A stretch of 64,000 bases of DNA from contig NZ_CP071869.1 in assembly GCF_017569185.1 (NCBI RefSeq), positions 2,904,001-2,968,000 of the forward strand. Direction: 5' to 3'. Shown piece by piece: positions 18,527 to 28,071 of the stretch (position 1 is its first letter; every line of letters starts with the position of its first letter). Position numbers and translations under genes: made by a program. Under the pieces are notes generated by a model. The model searched no databases. It had not been told where the DNA came from and was given only the letters and a program-made list of their open reading frames with translations. The stretch is from Polaribacter cellanae. GTDB lineage: Bacteria > Bacteroidota > Bacteroidia > Flavobacteriales > Flavobacteriaceae.

Positions 18527-20107
18527 ATGCAATTTCTAACATTTATAGGATTTACAGCTTTAGTAGCCATTATCGCTTATTTAAAAACAAGAAATACTAA
18601 AGAAGATTCTTCTGATGGATATTTTTTAGGAGGACGAAGTTTAACTGCTGGAGTTATAGCTGGTTCTTTACTATTAACCAACTTATCTACAGAACAAATT
18701 GTTGGTTTAAATGGAGCTGCTTACGAAAGCGGTTTATCTGTAATGGTTTGGGAAACTTTAGCCGCTGTTGCAATGGTGGTAACTGCCATATTTTTATTGC
18801 CAAGGTATTTAAAAGGTGGTTTAACAACAGTACCTGGGTTTTTAGCAAAAAGATTCGATGTTACCACAAAAACATTAACTTCTGGCTTGTTTCTAACAGG
18901 TTATGTTGTTGTATTGTTGCCAGTAATATTATATTCTGGTTCTTTAGCAATTAGTGGAATGTTCGATGTTCCAGAATTATTAGGAGTTACTCAAAAAGAA
19001 TCTATTTGGATTTGTGTTTGGGGAATAGGAATTATAGGTTCTATTTATGCCGTTTTTGGAGGTTTAAAAGCAGTTGCAGTTTCAGATTCTATTAATGCAA
19101 TAGGACTTTTAGTGGGGGGTGTTTTAATTCCTATTTTTGGTTTGATGATGATTGGTGATGGAAGTTTATTAGATGGCTTATCGATTTTAACTACAGAAAA
19201 TCCAGACAAATTTAAGTCTATGGGAACCAATGACGATCCTGTACCTTTTTACACCATTTTTACTGGAATGATGTTGGTTCAGTTATTTTATTGGGGAACC
19301 AACCAACAAATTATACAAAGAGCTTTAGGTGCAAAAGATTTAAAAGAAGGACAAAAAGGATTATTATTAGCGTCATTTATAAAAATACTAGGTCCTATTA
19401 TTGTGGTTCTACCAGGTTTAATTGCTTTTCATTTATTTGAAGGAAATTTAGCTTCTGCAGATAGTGCTTATCCAATGGTTGTAAAAAAAGTATTACCACA
19501 AGCATGGGTTGGTTTCTTTGCAGCTGTTTTATTTGGCGCAATTTTAAGTTCTTTTAACTCTGTTTTAAACAGCTCTGTAACTTTGTTTGGTGTTGATATT
19601 TATAAACAGCACATCAACAAAAATGCCGATGAAAAAACCGTTGTAAAATATGGAAAAATTTTTGGTATTATTTTGGCAATTGCAGCTATGTTTGTAGCCC
19701 CTCTAATAGCAGATGCTGGTAGTTTGTTCGATTATTTACAGAAGGTAAATGGTATTTACAGTATTCCTATTTTAACGATTATTATCGTTGGTTATTTAAC
19801 AAAATATGTTCCTGCAATCGCTGCTAAAATCGGGCTTGTTTCTGGTTGTTTATTATACATCGCTTATTTAATTATAGATGTATATTCGCCTGAGGTATTT
19901 GCGAGCTTGCACTTTTTAGATATTTGTGCTATCTTATTTATATTAAATGTTTTAATAATGCTAGTTATTGGTAAGTTACATCCAAGAAAAGAACCATTTA
20001 TACAAGAATACACTAAACAGGTAGACATTACTCCTTGGAAATACACAACCCACACAGGAATCGCCATTTGTTTAATTGTTGTGGCTGTTTATGTTTATTT
20101 TGCTTAA
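18527..20107 (+). CDS. Sodium/solute symporter (SSS family, SGLT-like)
   Basis: Inner-membrane transporter of 526 residues using the sodium gradient to import a small solute, probably a sugar. It has about 14 transmembrane segments, starting MQFLTFIGFTALVAIIAYL. The SSS signature region includes SSDGYFLGGRSLTAGVIAG and LLTNLSTEQIVGLNG near the N-terminus, FYTIFTGMMLVQLFYWGTNQ in the middle, and GAILSSFNSVLNSSVTLFG, the conserved sodium-site helix. It most resembles the vSGLT subgroup. It is a single gene bounded by a strong terminator; the substrate is not predictable from neighbours. Confidence 0.88.
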   Translation: MQFLTFIGFTALVAIIAYLKTRNTKEDSSDGYFLGGRSLTAGVIAGSLLLTNLSTEQIVGLNGAAYESGLSVMVWETLAAVAMVVTAIFLLPRYLKGGLTTVPGFLAKRFDVTTKTLTSGLFLTGYVVVLLPVILYSGSLAISGMFDVPELLGVTQKESIWICVWGIGIIGSIYAVFGGLKAVAVSDSINAIGLLVGGVLIPIFGLMMIGDGSLLDGLSILTTENPDKFKSMGTNDDPVPFYTIFTGMMLVQLFYWGTNQQIIQRALGAKDLKEGQKGLLLASFIKILGPIIVVLPGLIAFHLFEGNLASADSAYPMVVKKVLPQAWVGFFAAVLFGAILSSFNSVLNSSVTLFGVDIYKQHINKNADEKTVVKYGKIFGIILAIAAMFVAPLIADAGSLFDYLQKVNGIYSIPILTIIIVGYLTKYVPAIAAKIGLVSGCLLYIAYLIIDVYSPEVFASLHFLDICAILFILNVLIMLVIGKLHPRKEPFIQEYTKQVDITPWKYTTHTGIAICLIVVAVYVYFA

Positions 20108-20137
20108 AAGCATAAAACGCTTCAATGTCTTATTAAA

Positions 20138-20175
20138 AAAAAAGAGTTGAAAATATTACTTTCAACTCTTTTTGT
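20138..20175 (+). terminator. Terminator after the symporter
   Basis: A perfect stem, AAAAAGAGTTGAAA and TTTCAACTCTTTTT, with a 7-base loop. Confidence 0.85.
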
Positions 20176-20351
20176 ACCAATTTATAAATCCCCCAATTTA
20201 TAATTGTAATTATATAATTTCACTCAACTTAAAATTATATTTAATCCCTAATTGTACTACAAAGAAACAATCTTTCTAAGCATTGTAATTAGGATTTCGA
20301 TAAATAGAATAAAATAATAGTTGAATGGTATTATTTTTTCGATTATTTGTT

Positions 20352-21050
20352 TTACAGTAAATTTAGTTTTTCCATTAATCCACTTTTATGAGATCTGCTA
20401 ATAGGAACAACATATTTTTCAATTAAGACTGTATTGTCTTCGATATCTATAATTTTTGAAGTATTTATAATATACGATCTATGAATTCTCATAAACATAT
20501 TAGATGGCAACTTCTCATCTATTTTTTTTAAAGTAGAATGCACTATGTAGTTTTTATTAAGCGTTTTAATATTTATATAATCTCCTTTTGCTTCAATTAA
20601 AAGAATATCAGGAATATTAATTTTAACCAATCTTTTATCTACATATACAAATATAAAATCTTTATTTCCAACCGCTGAAGAGTGTTTAACACCAATGTTC
20701 GTAGTTGTTTTAGACAACTTATCGATCGATTTTAAGAAACGCTCTAACCTTAAAGGTTTAAGCAAATAGTCTACCACTGCATCGTATTCGAAAGCTTCTA
20801 GTGCAAAAGTTTTATCTGACGTTGTTAAAATAATTTTTGGAGATATTTTTAAAGTTTTTATAAAATCGAATCCAGAAAAAGTAGGCATATGTATATCTAA
20901 AAAAATAACTTCAACTGAATTTGAGTTTAAATATTTTATAGCATCTATCGCAGAAGAAAACTCTTCTTTTACTTTTAATTTTGTTTGTTTACACAACTGC
21001 CTTATAATCAATCTAGCAGACGCATCATCATCTATGATTATACAATTCAT
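20352..21050 (-). CDS. LytTR-type response regulator
   Basis: A 232-residue two-component regulator. The receiver domain (1-115) has the acidic pair in IIDDDAS, the phospho-acceptor Asp in VIFLDIHMPTFSGFDF, the switch Thr in IILTTSDK and the conserved Lys in YLLKPL. The LytTR DNA-binding domain (about 130-232) has ILLIEAKGDYINIKT and MRIHRSYIINTSKI. No adjacent histidine kinase is present. Instead an HPt-like protein and an Lrp regulator lie just upstream on the same strand, so phosphate may arrive through the HPt protein. The target genes are unknown. Confidence 0.92.
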   Translation of the reverse strand: MNCIIIDDDASARLIIRQLCKQTKLKVKEEFSSAIDAIKYLNSNSVEVIFLDIHMPTFSGFDFIKTLKISPKIILTTSDKTFALEAFEYDAVVDYLLKPLRLERFLKSIDKLSKTTTNIGVKHSSAVGNKDFIFVYVDKRLVKINIPDILLIEAKGDYINIKTLNKNYIVHSTLKKIDEKLPSNMFMRIHRSYIINTSKIIDIEDNTVLIEKYVVPISRSHKSGLMEKLNLL

Positions 21051-21062
21051 TCTTTTGGGGAC

Positions 21063-21380
21063 TTATTTATCGCTTAAATATACACCAATTCTCTCTAAAA
21101 TAATTATCAAATTTGCATATTGTTCCGTATTTCCATTTTTTATTTCTTGCTCTATTTCTGAAGCTAATTCAAAGCTTTTCTCCATACCTAAGATACTTAT
21201 TTTATGTTTTATTTTATGTATATTAAATGATAGTTGTATGTAATCTTCCTTTTTAAAATTTTTCTTTATCAAAGATAATTCTTTAATAAACTCTTCTTTT
21301 AAGATTGTAAGCATAGAGGCCTCAAAATCTTTATCTCCACCAGAAATTTGCTGTATATAATTAAGGTTTGGTTTCTCCAA
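21063..21380 (-). CDS. HPt-domain phosphotransfer protein
   Basis: A 105-residue all-helical protein. The central NIHKIKHKISILGMEKSFEL matches the HPt motif, in which the first His of HKIKHK is the expected phospho-acceptor, followed by the small-residue turn ILGM. The length suits a stand-alone HPt module. It lies 13 bases upstream of the LytTR regulator and one base downstream of the Lrp-like gene on the same strand. The likely role is relaying phosphate from an unlinked hybrid kinase to the regulator (inference). Confidence 0.75.
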   Translation of the reverse strand: MEKPNLNYIQQISGGDKDFEASMLTILKEEFIKELSLIKKNFKKEDYIQLSFNIHKIKHKISILGMEKSFELASEIEQEIKNGNTEQYANLIIILERIGVYLSDK

Positions 21381-21381
21381 T

Positions 21382-21831
21382 TTAGATAGAAATTTGTCGA
21401 TTGATTTGCTGACTCAAAGAAATTAAAGTTTCTGTTCTTGAAATACCTTTAATTGTTTGAATATTGTTTTGAAGTAAACTTAGAAGATGGTCGTTACTTT
21501 TACATAGAATTTTAATAAAAATAGGGTAATTTCCAGTTGTATAATGACTTTCTACTACTTCTGGAATATTTTTTATTTGTTTGGTTACTGCTTTAACTTC
21601 TCCTATTGAATCTAAAAAAACACCTACGAAAGCAGTTGTTGTATATCCCAAAACTTTTGGATTTAGCTTCATATGATAACCATCGATTAATTTCAATTTT
21701 TCTAACTTCCTTAATCGTTGATGAATGGCTGCACCAGAGATACCTACTTCTCTGGCAATACTTAAAACTGGTGTTCTTGCATCTTTTACCAATGTTTTAA
21801 TAATAATTTTGTCTATCCCGTCAATCTTCAT
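21382..21831 (-). CDS. Lrp/AsnC family transcriptional regulator
   Basis: A 149-residue regulator. Residues 1-60 form the AsnC-type helix-turn-helix (IDGIDKIIIKTLVKDARTPV, then REVGISGAAIHQRLRKLEKL). The C-terminal RAM effector domain follows (LGYTTTAFVGVFLDSIGEVK, then HYTTGNYPIFIKILCKSND). The start at 21831 (MKIDGID) was chosen over a further in-frame start because family members begin directly with this helix. It is followed with one base spacing by the HPt gene, so the three regulators appear to share a transcript. Confidence 0.92.
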   Translation of the reverse strand: MKIDGIDKIIIKTLVKDARTPVLSIAREVGISGAAIHQRLRKLEKLKLIDGYHMKLNPKVLGYTTTAFVGVFLDSIGEVKAVTKQIKNIPEVVESHYTTGNYPIFIKILCKSNDHLLSLLQNNIQTIKGISRTETLISLSQQINRQISI

Positions 21832-21858
21832 ATATAAATTATTTCGTATAAAGGTAAA

Positions 21859-21893
21859 AAAAATAGAGAACACAAACTGTATTCTCTATTTTT
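21859..21893 (-). terminator. Terminator after accC
   Basis: A perfect 12-bp stem, AAAAATAGAGAA and TTCTCTATTTTT, with T-runs on both strands. It separates accC from the Lrp operon. Confidence 0.75.
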
Positions 21894-21918
21894 CATTTAT
21901 AATTATAACTAAATATGG

Positions 21919-23256
21919 TTATTTTAATACAAAATCTTCCATAAATTTAGTGGTGTAATTTCCTGAAATATAATCTGGATGGTCCATTAATTGTCTATGA
22001 AATGGAATGGTAGTTTTAACTCCTTCAATTACAAATTCATCTAATGCTCTCTTCATCTTATTAATGGCTTCTTCTCTTGTTTGAGCAGTAACAATTAATT
22101 TTGCAATCATAGAATCGTAATTTGGCGGAATCATATATCCTGCATACACATGTGTATCCATTCTTACTCCATGACCTCCTGGTGTATGTAAAGTTGTAAT
22201 TTTTCCTGGAGCTGGTCTAAAGTTATTGTAAGGATCTTCCGCATTTATTCTACATTCTATTGAATGTAATTGAGGATAGTAGTTCTTTCCTGAAATTGGT
22301 ACTCCAGCAGCTACTAAGATTTGTTCGCGAATTAAATCGTAATTTACAACCTCTTCTGTAATTGGGTGTTCTACTTGGATACGTGTATTCATTTCCATAA
22401 AATAGAAGTTTCTGTGCTTATCTACTAAAAACTCTACAGTTCCTGCACCTTCATATTTTATATATTCTGCCGCTTTTACAGCAGCATTACCCATAGCTTC
22501 TCTTAACTCGTCTGTCATAAAAGGAGAAGGTGTTTCTTCTGTTAACTTTTGATGACGTCTTTGCACAGAACAGTCTCTCTCAGATAAATGACATGCTTTT
22601 CCGAAAGAATCTCCCACAATTTGAATTTCGATATGTCTTGGCTCTTCAATAAGTTTTTCCATATACATATCGTCATTTCCAAAGGCGGCTTTAGATTCTT
22701 GTCTTGCAGATTCCCAAGCTTCTTTTAAATCTTCTGCTTTCCAAACAGCTCTCATTCCTTTTCCACCACCACCAGCAGATGCTTTTAGCATTACTGGATA
22801 GCCAGTTTCTTTGGCAATTTTTTGGCAATCTTCGAAATCGGTAATTACACCTTCGCTTCCTGGAACGCATGGAACGCCTGCAGCAATCATGGTAGATTTT
22901 GCATTTGCTTTATCTCCCATTTGGTCGATCATCTCTCCAGTAGCTCCAATAAATTTTATGTTGTGTTCTTCACAAAGTCTAGAGAATTTTGCGTTTTCAG
23001 ACAAAAACCCATAACCTGGATGTATCGCATCTGCATTTGTAATTTCTGCAGCTGCAATAATATTAGGCATTTTTAAGTACGATTCCGAACTTGATGGAGG
23101 ACCAATACAAACTGCTTCGTCTGCAAATCTTACATGCAAGCTTTCTGCATCTGCAGTAGAATATACTGCAACCGTTTTAATACCCATTTCTTTACAAGTT
23201 CTAATTACACGTAGTGCAATTTCACCCCTGTTGGCAATTAATATTTTTTTAAACAT
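21919..23256 (-). CDS. accC: Acetyl-CoA carboxylase, biotin carboxylase subunit
   Basis: ATP-grasp enzyme of 445 residues that carboxylates biotin on AccB as the first step of fatty-acid synthesis. The start [20 protein letters not shown] is diagnostic. The glycine-rich ATP loop is [14 protein letters not shown], the catalytic region [15 protein letters not shown] is intact, and ECRINAEDP follows. Length is normal. It is the last gene of the cluster fabH-accB-accC, ending at a terminator. Confidence 0.96.
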   Translation of the reverse strand: MFKKILIANRGEIALRVIRTCKEMGIKTVAVYSTADAESLHVRFADEAVCIGPPSSSESYLKMPNIIAAAEITNADAIHPGYGFLSENAKFSRLCEEHNIKFIGATGEMIDQMGDKANAKSTMIAAGVPCVPGSEGVITDFEDCQKIAKETGYPVMLKASAGGGGKGMRAVWKAEDLKEAWESARQESKAAFGNDDMYMEKLIEEPRHIEIQIVGDSFGKACHLSERDCSVQRRHQKLTEETPSPFMTDELREAMGNAAVKAAEYIKYEGAGTVEFLVDKHRNFYFMEMNTRIQVEHPITEEVVNYDLIREQILVAAGVPISGKNYYPQLHSIECRINAEDPYNNFRPAPGKITTLHTPGGHGVRMDTHVYAGYMIPPNYDSMIAKLIVTAQTREEAINKMKRALDEFVIEGVKTTIPFHRQLMDHPDYISGNYTTKFMEDFVLK

Positions 23257-23355
23257 CTTTGTAGTATTTCGTTAGTTAGAAAATAGTTAATTAAAAACAT
23301 CGATATATAATTGAATAAAAATATTCGAAATTTATATATAGATTTTCGAATTAAC

Positions 23356-23832
23356 CTACGATGGATCTACTAAAAATAATGGTTGATCGAATTCTACTGG
23401 AGAAGAGTCGTCCACTAAAATTTTAACGACTTTACCTGAAACTTCAGATTCTATCTCGTTAAATAATTTCATTGCTTCGATAACACATACTGTATCTCCA
23501 ACACTAATTTCTGAACCTACTTCTACAAAATTTGGTTTTTCTGGTGCTGGTTTTCTGTAAAATGTTCCAATAATTGGCGATTTAACAGTAATATACTTAG
23601 CATCGTTACTTTCTGCAGAAGTTGCTACAGGTTGTTCTGAAGTTGGTTGAGGAGCAGCTGCTACTGGTGCAGCAGGAACTTGTTGCATAGGTGCAGCTTG
23701 AACAATTGTTGTTTCTGTTTTTTCTGAACCTGTTCTAATTGTAATTTTTACATCTTCCATTTCTAACTTTACCTCGCTAGCGCCAGATTTAGCTACAAAT
23801 TTTATAAGATTTTGAATTTCTTTAATATCCAT
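23356..23832 (-). CDS. accB: Biotin carboxyl carrier protein of acetyl-CoA carboxylase
   Basis: A 158-residue carrier subunit. The N-terminal helix (MDIKEIQNLIKFVAKSGASE) is followed by an Ala/Pro/Gln-rich flexible linker (45-75). The C-terminal biotinyl domain has Lys122 in the motif EAMKLFNE as the biotinylation site, and the GTFYRKPAPEKP thumb typical of ACC carriers. It lies between fabH and accC, all on the minus strand. Confidence 0.95.
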   Translation of the reverse strand: MDIKEIQNLIKFVAKSGASEVKLEMEDVKITIRTGSEKTETTIVQAAPMQQVPAAPVAAAPQPTSEQPVATSAESNDAKYITVKSPIIGTFYRKPAPEKPNFVEVGSEISVGDTVCVIEAMKLFNEIESEVSGKVVKILVDDSSPVEFDQPLFLVDPS

Positions 23833-23859
23833 TTTTCTTATTATTTAGTTTGTTTAGTA

Positions 23860-24855
23860 TTACGAATTGTATGCCCATTTTAAGTATGCAGCTCCCCATG
23901 TGAAGCCACCACCAAATGCAGCAAATATTAAATTATCTCCTTTTTTCAATTCATTTTCATAGTCTGCTAATAAAAGTGGTAAAGTTGCAGATGTTGTATT
24001 TCCATATCTATGGATATTCATCATTACTTTTTCCGAAGAAACTCCCACTCTTTTTGCAGTTGCTTCGATTATTCTTTTATTTGCTTGATGTGCCACCAAC
24101 CATTGAATGTCTGGCTCTGTCAAGTTATTTCTTATCAACATTTTTTCTGCAACATCTGCCATATTAGAAACAGCGTACTTAAAAACTGTTTTTCCTTCTT
24201 GATATACAAAATGTTTATTTGCCTCTACAGTTTCTTTTGTTGTTGGCATGATAGAACCACCTGCTTCGATTCTTAAGAAATCTCTACCAATTCCATCGCT
24301 TCTTAAATACTCGTCTTGTAAACCTAAACCTTCGTTATTTGGTTCGAATAATACAGCTCCTGCTCCATCTCCAAAGATAATACATGTTGCTCTATCTGTA
24401 TAATCTATAATCGAAGACATTTTATCTGCTCCAATTAGCAATACTTTTTTATATCTTCCAGACTCTATATAACTTGCTGCTGTAGACATTCCATACAAAA
24501 AACTAGAGCAAGCTGCTTGTAAATCGTAACCAAAAGCGTTTACAGCACCAATTTCTGTAGCAACATAGGCTGCTGTAGAAGCTACTGGTAAATCTGGAGT
24601 CGCTGTTGCAACAATAACCAAATCTATTTCTGTTGGGTTACAGTTAGATTTTTGTAATAATTCTTCGGCTGCTTTAATTGCCATGTAAGAAGTACCTAAA
24701 CCTTCTCCTTTAAGAATTCTTCTTTCTTTTATTCCTGTTCTTGTAGTTATCCATTCATCATTTGTATCTACATAGCTTTCTAACTCTTTATTTGTTAAAA
24801 TATATTCAGGAACATACTTCCCTACTGCTGTAATTGCTGCAGTGATTTTAGTCAT
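23860..24855 (-). CDS. fabH: Beta-ketoacyl-ACP synthase III
   Basis: Initiating condensing enzyme of type II fatty-acid synthesis, 331 residues. The catalytic triad is visible: Cys in LQAACSSFLYG, His in VAHQANKRII and Asn in YGNTTSATLPL. The N-terminal KITAAITAVGKYVPE and DEWITTRTGIKERR are typical. The ATG at 24855 is preferred over an upstream in-frame TTG because it gives the normal N-terminus. It is the first gene of fabH-accB-accC; a terminator separates it from rpmF upstream. Confidence 0.95.
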   Translation of the reverse strand: MTKITAAITAVGKYVPEYILTNKELESYVDTNDEWITTRTGIKERRILKGEGLGTSYMAIKAAEELLQKSNCNPTEIDLVIVATATPDLPVASTAAYVATEIGAVNAFGYDLQAACSSFLYGMSTAASYIESGRYKKVLLIGADKMSSIIDYTDRATCIIFGDGAGAVLFEPNNEGLGLQDEYLRSDGIGRDFLRIEAGGSIMPTTKETVEANKHFVYQEGKTVFKYAVSNMADVAEKMLIRNNLTEPDIQWLVAHQANKRIIEATAKRVGVSSEKVMMNIHRYGNTTSATLPLLLADYENELKKGDNLIFAAFGGGFTWGAAYLKWAYNS

Positions 24856-24961
24856 AATTCTTGGTTTATTATCCAAATGTTTAGGAAATTCAAAGTAATG
24901 AAAATATTTTCACTTTTTAGGAAAAAGTTATCAAAAACGATGGATTTTAGTATAAAAACGC

Positions 24962-24990
24962 AAAAAAACCCTCAAACTTGAGGGTTTTTA
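24962..24990 (-). terminator. Terminator or attenuator between rpmF and fabH
   Basis: The stem AACCCTCA / TGAGGGTT is extended by A and T runs, and the minus strand has a run of T after it. It divides DUF177-rpmF from fabH-accB-accC. Confidence 0.75.
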
Positions 24991-25009
24991 AAACATTTTA
25001 ATTGTTTTT

Positions 25010-25204
25010 TTAAGCTTCTGCAACTGCAGATTCTAATACTATTTGACCTCGGTAATATAATTTACCTTCGTGCCAGTGAGCTCTATGATATAAATGTGCC
25101 TCACCAGTTGTTGGATCTGTAGCGATCTGCTGATAAGATGCTTTATAATGTGTTCTCCTTTTATCTCTTCTTGTTTTGGATATTTTTCTTTTAGGATGTG
25201 CCAT
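25010..25204 (-). CDS. rpmF: 50S ribosomal protein L32
   Basis: A 64-residue basic ribosomal protein. The start [20 protein letters not shown] is the L32 signature. Only one residue after [14 protein letters not shown] would match the usual zinc-ribbon, and no cysteines are present, so this is the zinc-free form. It follows the DUF177 gene by one base, a conserved pairing in bacteria. Confidence 0.95.
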   Translation of the reverse strand: MAHPKRKISKTRRDKRRTHYKASYQQIATDPTTGEAHLYHRAHWHEGKLYYRGQIVLESAVAEA

Positions 25205-25205
25205 T

Positions 25206-25742
25206 TTATGTCTTTTTATCTGTTATTAAATTCTTTAATTTATCCCACCTTGGGTCTGTTTCTTCAACAGTTTGTACTTTTTTTATTTTTAGTTCTTCTA
25301 ATTTTTTTAATGCCTCAGATTCCATAGTTCCATCCAACACTTTTGGGTGTACTCTTTTATTTGGAACTGCTAACACAATCATTTCATAAATAAACTGTGC
25401 TACATTAAATTCATACGCTTCATGAGGTAATATTAAAATCTCTTCATTATCATCATTATATTCTGGACCAAATTTTACAACTAGTGGTAAAACCGAACTA
25501 ATTTCTTGGTCGAACATCTCATTTGTAAGATCACAAGGAACATTTACAGTTCCTTTAGCTGTAAAAAGAAGCTCTAATAAGGTGCTTTTTTTTACAAAAT
25601 CTAATGTTACATCTATCGAAGCTTTTTCAAACTCATTGTAATTAAATGCGTTAAAGAACGTATTGTCAATCGAATATTCGAATAAATGCTTTCCTTCTTT
25701 TAATCCTACAAACGATATGTTGAATTGTTTTAAGTCTTTCAT
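25206..25742 (-). CDS. DUF177/YceD family protein (23S rRNA accumulation factor type)
   Basis: A 178-residue cytoplasmic protein beginning [20 protein letters not shown]. The central [20 protein letters not shown] with a single Cys and the conserved acidic end ([14 protein letters not shown]) match the YceD family, which is nearly always encoded upstream of rpmF and is linked to 23S rRNA accumulation. The start at 25742 was chosen; an in-frame ATG two codons earlier is also possible. A promoter box lies 23 bases upstream. Confidence 0.85.
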   Translation of the reverse strand: MKDLKQFNISFVGLKEGKHLFEYSIDNTFFNAFNYNEFEKASIDVTLDFVKKSTLLELLFTAKGTVNVPCDLTNEMFDQEISSVLPLVVKFGPEYNDDNEEILILPHEAYEFNVAQFIYEMIVLAVPNKRVHPKVLDGTMESEALKKLEELKIKKVQTVEETDPRWDKLKNLITDKKT

Positions 25743-25764
25743 TATCATACATCAATTGAGCGTG

Positions 25765-25772
25765 CAAAGATA
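25765..25772 (-). promoter_or_regulatory. -7 promoter box for DUF177-rpmF
   Basis: The minus strand reads TATCTTTG (TAnnTTTG), 23 bases before the start codon. Confidence 0.6.
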
Positions 25773-25824
25773 TAAAAAAATGTTTTACACACCTCTTTCT
25801 TTTCAAAAAAATTAATTTCGGTAA

Positions 25825-26859
25825 TTACTTTACTAATAGTGGGTTTTTAGTAAGCTCTAAATACTCGTTTCTATTCCTATATATTTGAATACCTGCAAAC
25901 AATGCTTCTGTAAAAGAAGAAGAATTTGCTAGGTTTTTTCCTGCAATATCGAAACCTGTTCCATGGTCTGGAGAAGTTCTAATTTTATTTAAACCTGCTG
26001 TAAAATTAACACCATTACCAAAAGACAGTGCTTTAAAAGGTGCCAAACCCTGGTCGTGATAAGTTGCTAATACGCCATCGAATTGTTTGTAGGTTTCCGA
26101 ACCAAAAAAACCATCTGCAGCATAAGGCCCAAAAACTAATGTTCCTTCTTTTTTAATCTCGTCTATTGCTGGTTTTATAATCTCATCGTCTTCTTTTCCA
26201 ATAACTCCTTTATCTCCACAATGTGGATTTAAAGATAATACAGCAATTTTTGGTTTATTAATTCCAAAATCTTTCTTTAAAGACTCGTGCATTACTGCAA
26301 CTTTCTCTTTAATAAGTGCTGGTGTAATTGTTTCTGCAACTTTAGAGATTGGAATATGCCCAGTAATTAAACCTATTCTTAGTTTATCTGTCATTAGAAT
26401 CATTAAGCCATCGCCTTCTAAATTTGCTTCTAAATACTCTGTATGCCCAGGAAAGTTAAAAGTTTCCGATTGAATATTTTCTTTATTTATTGGAGCTGTA
26501 AGCAAAACACCTATACGATCTTCTTTTAAATGTTCCATAGCAGAAGCTAATGATTTTGCTGCATATTCTCCAGATTCTTTTGTAGATGTTCCTAAAGCTA
26601 AATTAACTTCTTCTTTCCAAATATTTAAAACATTTATTTTGTTATGGTTTACTTGATTTATGTTAGTAATACCATGCACAGGAACCTCTAAACTAAGTGC
26701 TTTTTTATGGTAAGAAATAACTTTGGTAGCTCCAAATAAAACTGGAGTACAAAAATCTAACATTCTTTTATCTTGAAATGTTTTTAAAATTACTTCTATT
26801 CCTATTCCATTTAGATCTCCAATTGAAATTCCAACGATAATTTTATCAGATTTATCCAT
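25825..26859 (-). CDS. pdxA: 4-hydroxythreonine-4-phosphate dehydrogenase
   Basis: Pyridoxal-phosphate biosynthetic dehydrogenase of 344 residues. VGISIGDLNGIGIEVI is the conserved start. The metal and substrate sites are represented by FPGHTEYLE, LSLNPHCGDKGVIGKEDDEI, LATYHDQGLAPFKAL and RTSPDHGTGFDIAGK. The ATG at 26859 gives the standard N-terminus; a longer in-frame extension has no homology. It is divergent from ribE with a promoter box at 26895-26902. Confidence 0.95.
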   Translation of the reverse strand: MDKSDKIIVGISIGDLNGIGIEVILKTFQDKRMLDFCTPVLFGATKVISYHKKALSLEVPVHGITNINQVNHNKINVLNIWKEEVNLALGTSTKESGEYAAKSLASAMEHLKEDRIGVLLTAPINKENIQSETFNFPGHTEYLEANLEGDGLMILMTDKLRIGLITGHIPISKVAETITPALIKEKVAVMHESLKKDFGINKPKIAVLSLNPHCGDKGVIGKEDDEIIKPAIDEIKKEGTLVFGPYAADGFFGSETYKQFDGVLATYHDQGLAPFKALSFGNGVNFTAGLNKIRTSPDHGTGFDIAGKNLANSSSFTEALFAGIQIYRNRNEYLELTKNPLLVK

Positions 26860-26894
26860 AGTAACTCTTGTATTATTCCTATTTTTGATTTGTA

Positions 26895-26902
26895 CAAAAG
26901 TA
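26895..26902 (-). promoter_or_regulatory. -7 promoter box for pdxA
   Basis: The minus strand reads TACTTTTG (TAnnTTTG), 36 bases before the pdxA start. Confidence 0.5.
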
Positions 26903-26918
26903 ACCAAAATTTAGCGAA

Positions 26919-27503
26919 ATGTTTACAGGAATTATAGAAACACTTGGAGTTGTTACAAATATAGAAAAAGAGCAAGACAACGTTCATTTAACAGTAAAAA
27001 GCTCAATTACAAACGAACTTAAAATAGACCAAAGTGTAGCACATAATGGAGTTTGCTTAACTGTAGTAGCAATAAATAATGATGAATACACAGTAACAGC
27101 CATTAAAGAAACCTTAGATAAAACAACAATTGGTTTGTTAAAACCAGCTGATGCAATTAATTTAGAACGCGCTATGAAATTAGGCGACAGATTAGATGGA
27201 CACATTGTGCAAGGTCATGTAGACGAAACAGGTGTTTGTACCAATATCGAAAAACAAAATGGAAGTACCATTTTTACGTTTAGTTATAACTCAGAAAAAA
27301 ATAATATAACTATAGAAAAAGGATCGATAACTGTAAATGGAGTGAGTTTAACAGTAGTAAATTCTAAAGAGAATTCTTTTAGTGTTGCAATAATACCTTA
27401 TACTTTTGATAATACTTCATTCAAAAACATATCATTAAATAACAAGGTAAATTTAGAATTCGACGTTATTGGAAAGTATGTAAGTAGATTAATGGTTAGA
27501 TAG
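26919..27503 (+). CDS. ribE: Riboflavin synthase alpha subunit
   Basis: Dismutates two lumazine molecules to riboflavin. The 194-residue protein has the expected tandem repeat of two lumazine-binding barrels. The first starts MFTGIIETLGVVTNIEKEQD and includes NGVCLTVVAI. The second starts DGHIVQGHVDETGVCTNIEK and includes NGVSLTVVNSKENSFSVAIIPYT. No FMN riboswitch is recognisable in the short region upstream. Confidence 0.95.
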   Translation: MFTGIIETLGVVTNIEKEQDNVHLTVKSSITNELKIDQSVAHNGVCLTVVAINNDEYTVTAIKETLDKTTIGLLKPADAINLERAMKLGDRLDGHIVQGHVDETGVCTNIEKQNGSTIFTFSYNSEKNNITIEKGSITVNGVSLTVVNSKENSFSVAIIPYTFDNTSFKNISLNNKVNLEFDVIGKYVSRLMVR

Positions 27504-27507
27504 AATA

Positions 27508-27687
27508 TTATTTTCTAACCTTGTTAACTCCATAAATTAATCCCGAAACAAATAGAAACAGTAAACCTCCATCAACTGGAAGTCCAGGTGGTGGTGGTGG
27601 TGGCATTGGTGGTGGCACAACTTGCCCATTAACCATACATGTGTACATAAGCGCTATAGACAGCACTAAGAAATTTTTTTTCTTCAT
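27508..27687 (-). CDS. PID-CTERM mini-protein (signal peptide, poly-proline, sorting tail)
   Basis: A 59-residue protein starting at the ATG at 27687. Residues 1-21 are a signal peptide (Lys-rich start, hydrophobic core, end NGQ). Residues 23-36 are almost only prolines (VVPPPMPPPPPPG). The rest is a C-terminal signal: PVDGG, a hydrophobic segment LLFLFVSGLIYG and a basic end NKVRK. This tripartite tail is the flavobacterial PID-CTERM sorting pattern, here with Val for Ile. The mature protein would be little more than a proline linker. It is convergent with ribE, with a promoter box about 115 bases upstream. Confidence 0.75.
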   Translation of the reverse strand: MKKKNFLVLSIALMYTCMVNGQVVPPPMPPPPPPGLPVDGGLLFLFVSGLIYGVNKVRK

Positions 27688-27801
27688 TTTATATCCCCCC
27701 AGATTAAAATTTTGAAATATTTTATAGATACAAATATAGAGTATTTAAATTAAATACTTGTGTAAAATAAAGTGGTTCCACTTGGAGCCTCTTAAAGTTT
27801 G

Positions 27802-27809
27802 CAAATATA
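27802..27809 (-). promoter_or_regulatory. -7 promoter box for the PID-CTERM gene
   Basis: The minus strand reads TATATTTG. It lies 115 bases upstream of the 27687 start. Confidence 0.45.
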
Positions 27810-27993
27810 ATGTAATATTGCAGTATTAAAGAAAATTTTTCACTTGTTTTTTCAGTGCAAACGCATCATAATTTAAGTATTTTTGGCATATATTTATTAT
27901 TCAAAGCAGCTTTAAGTCTTCTACTTTTAATCGTGTATTCTTTGCTATAGATAGTAAGTAATTTGAACTGTGTTTTATAGAGTGGGTAAAAAC

Positions 27994-28071
27994 GTTGGCA
28001 CAAACAGATAAAGAAATATAGATACTAAATATTTTTCTTTGTTAAATTCCATTGTGTTCTGTTATATAGCT
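27994..28071 (-). other. Decayed stub of a second cassette next to the isolated attC-like site
   Basis: The plus strand carries GTTGGCA at 27994 and TGCCAACG at 28071, a private inverted repeat around about 80 bases. On the minus strand this stub contains a 25-codon frame starting at an ATG near 28048 (MEFNKEKYLVSIFLYLFVPT) that runs out of the left boundary. Left of 27994 there is no recognisable site hairpin, so it looks like the remains of a further cassette whose 3' end was lost. Confidence 0.45.
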
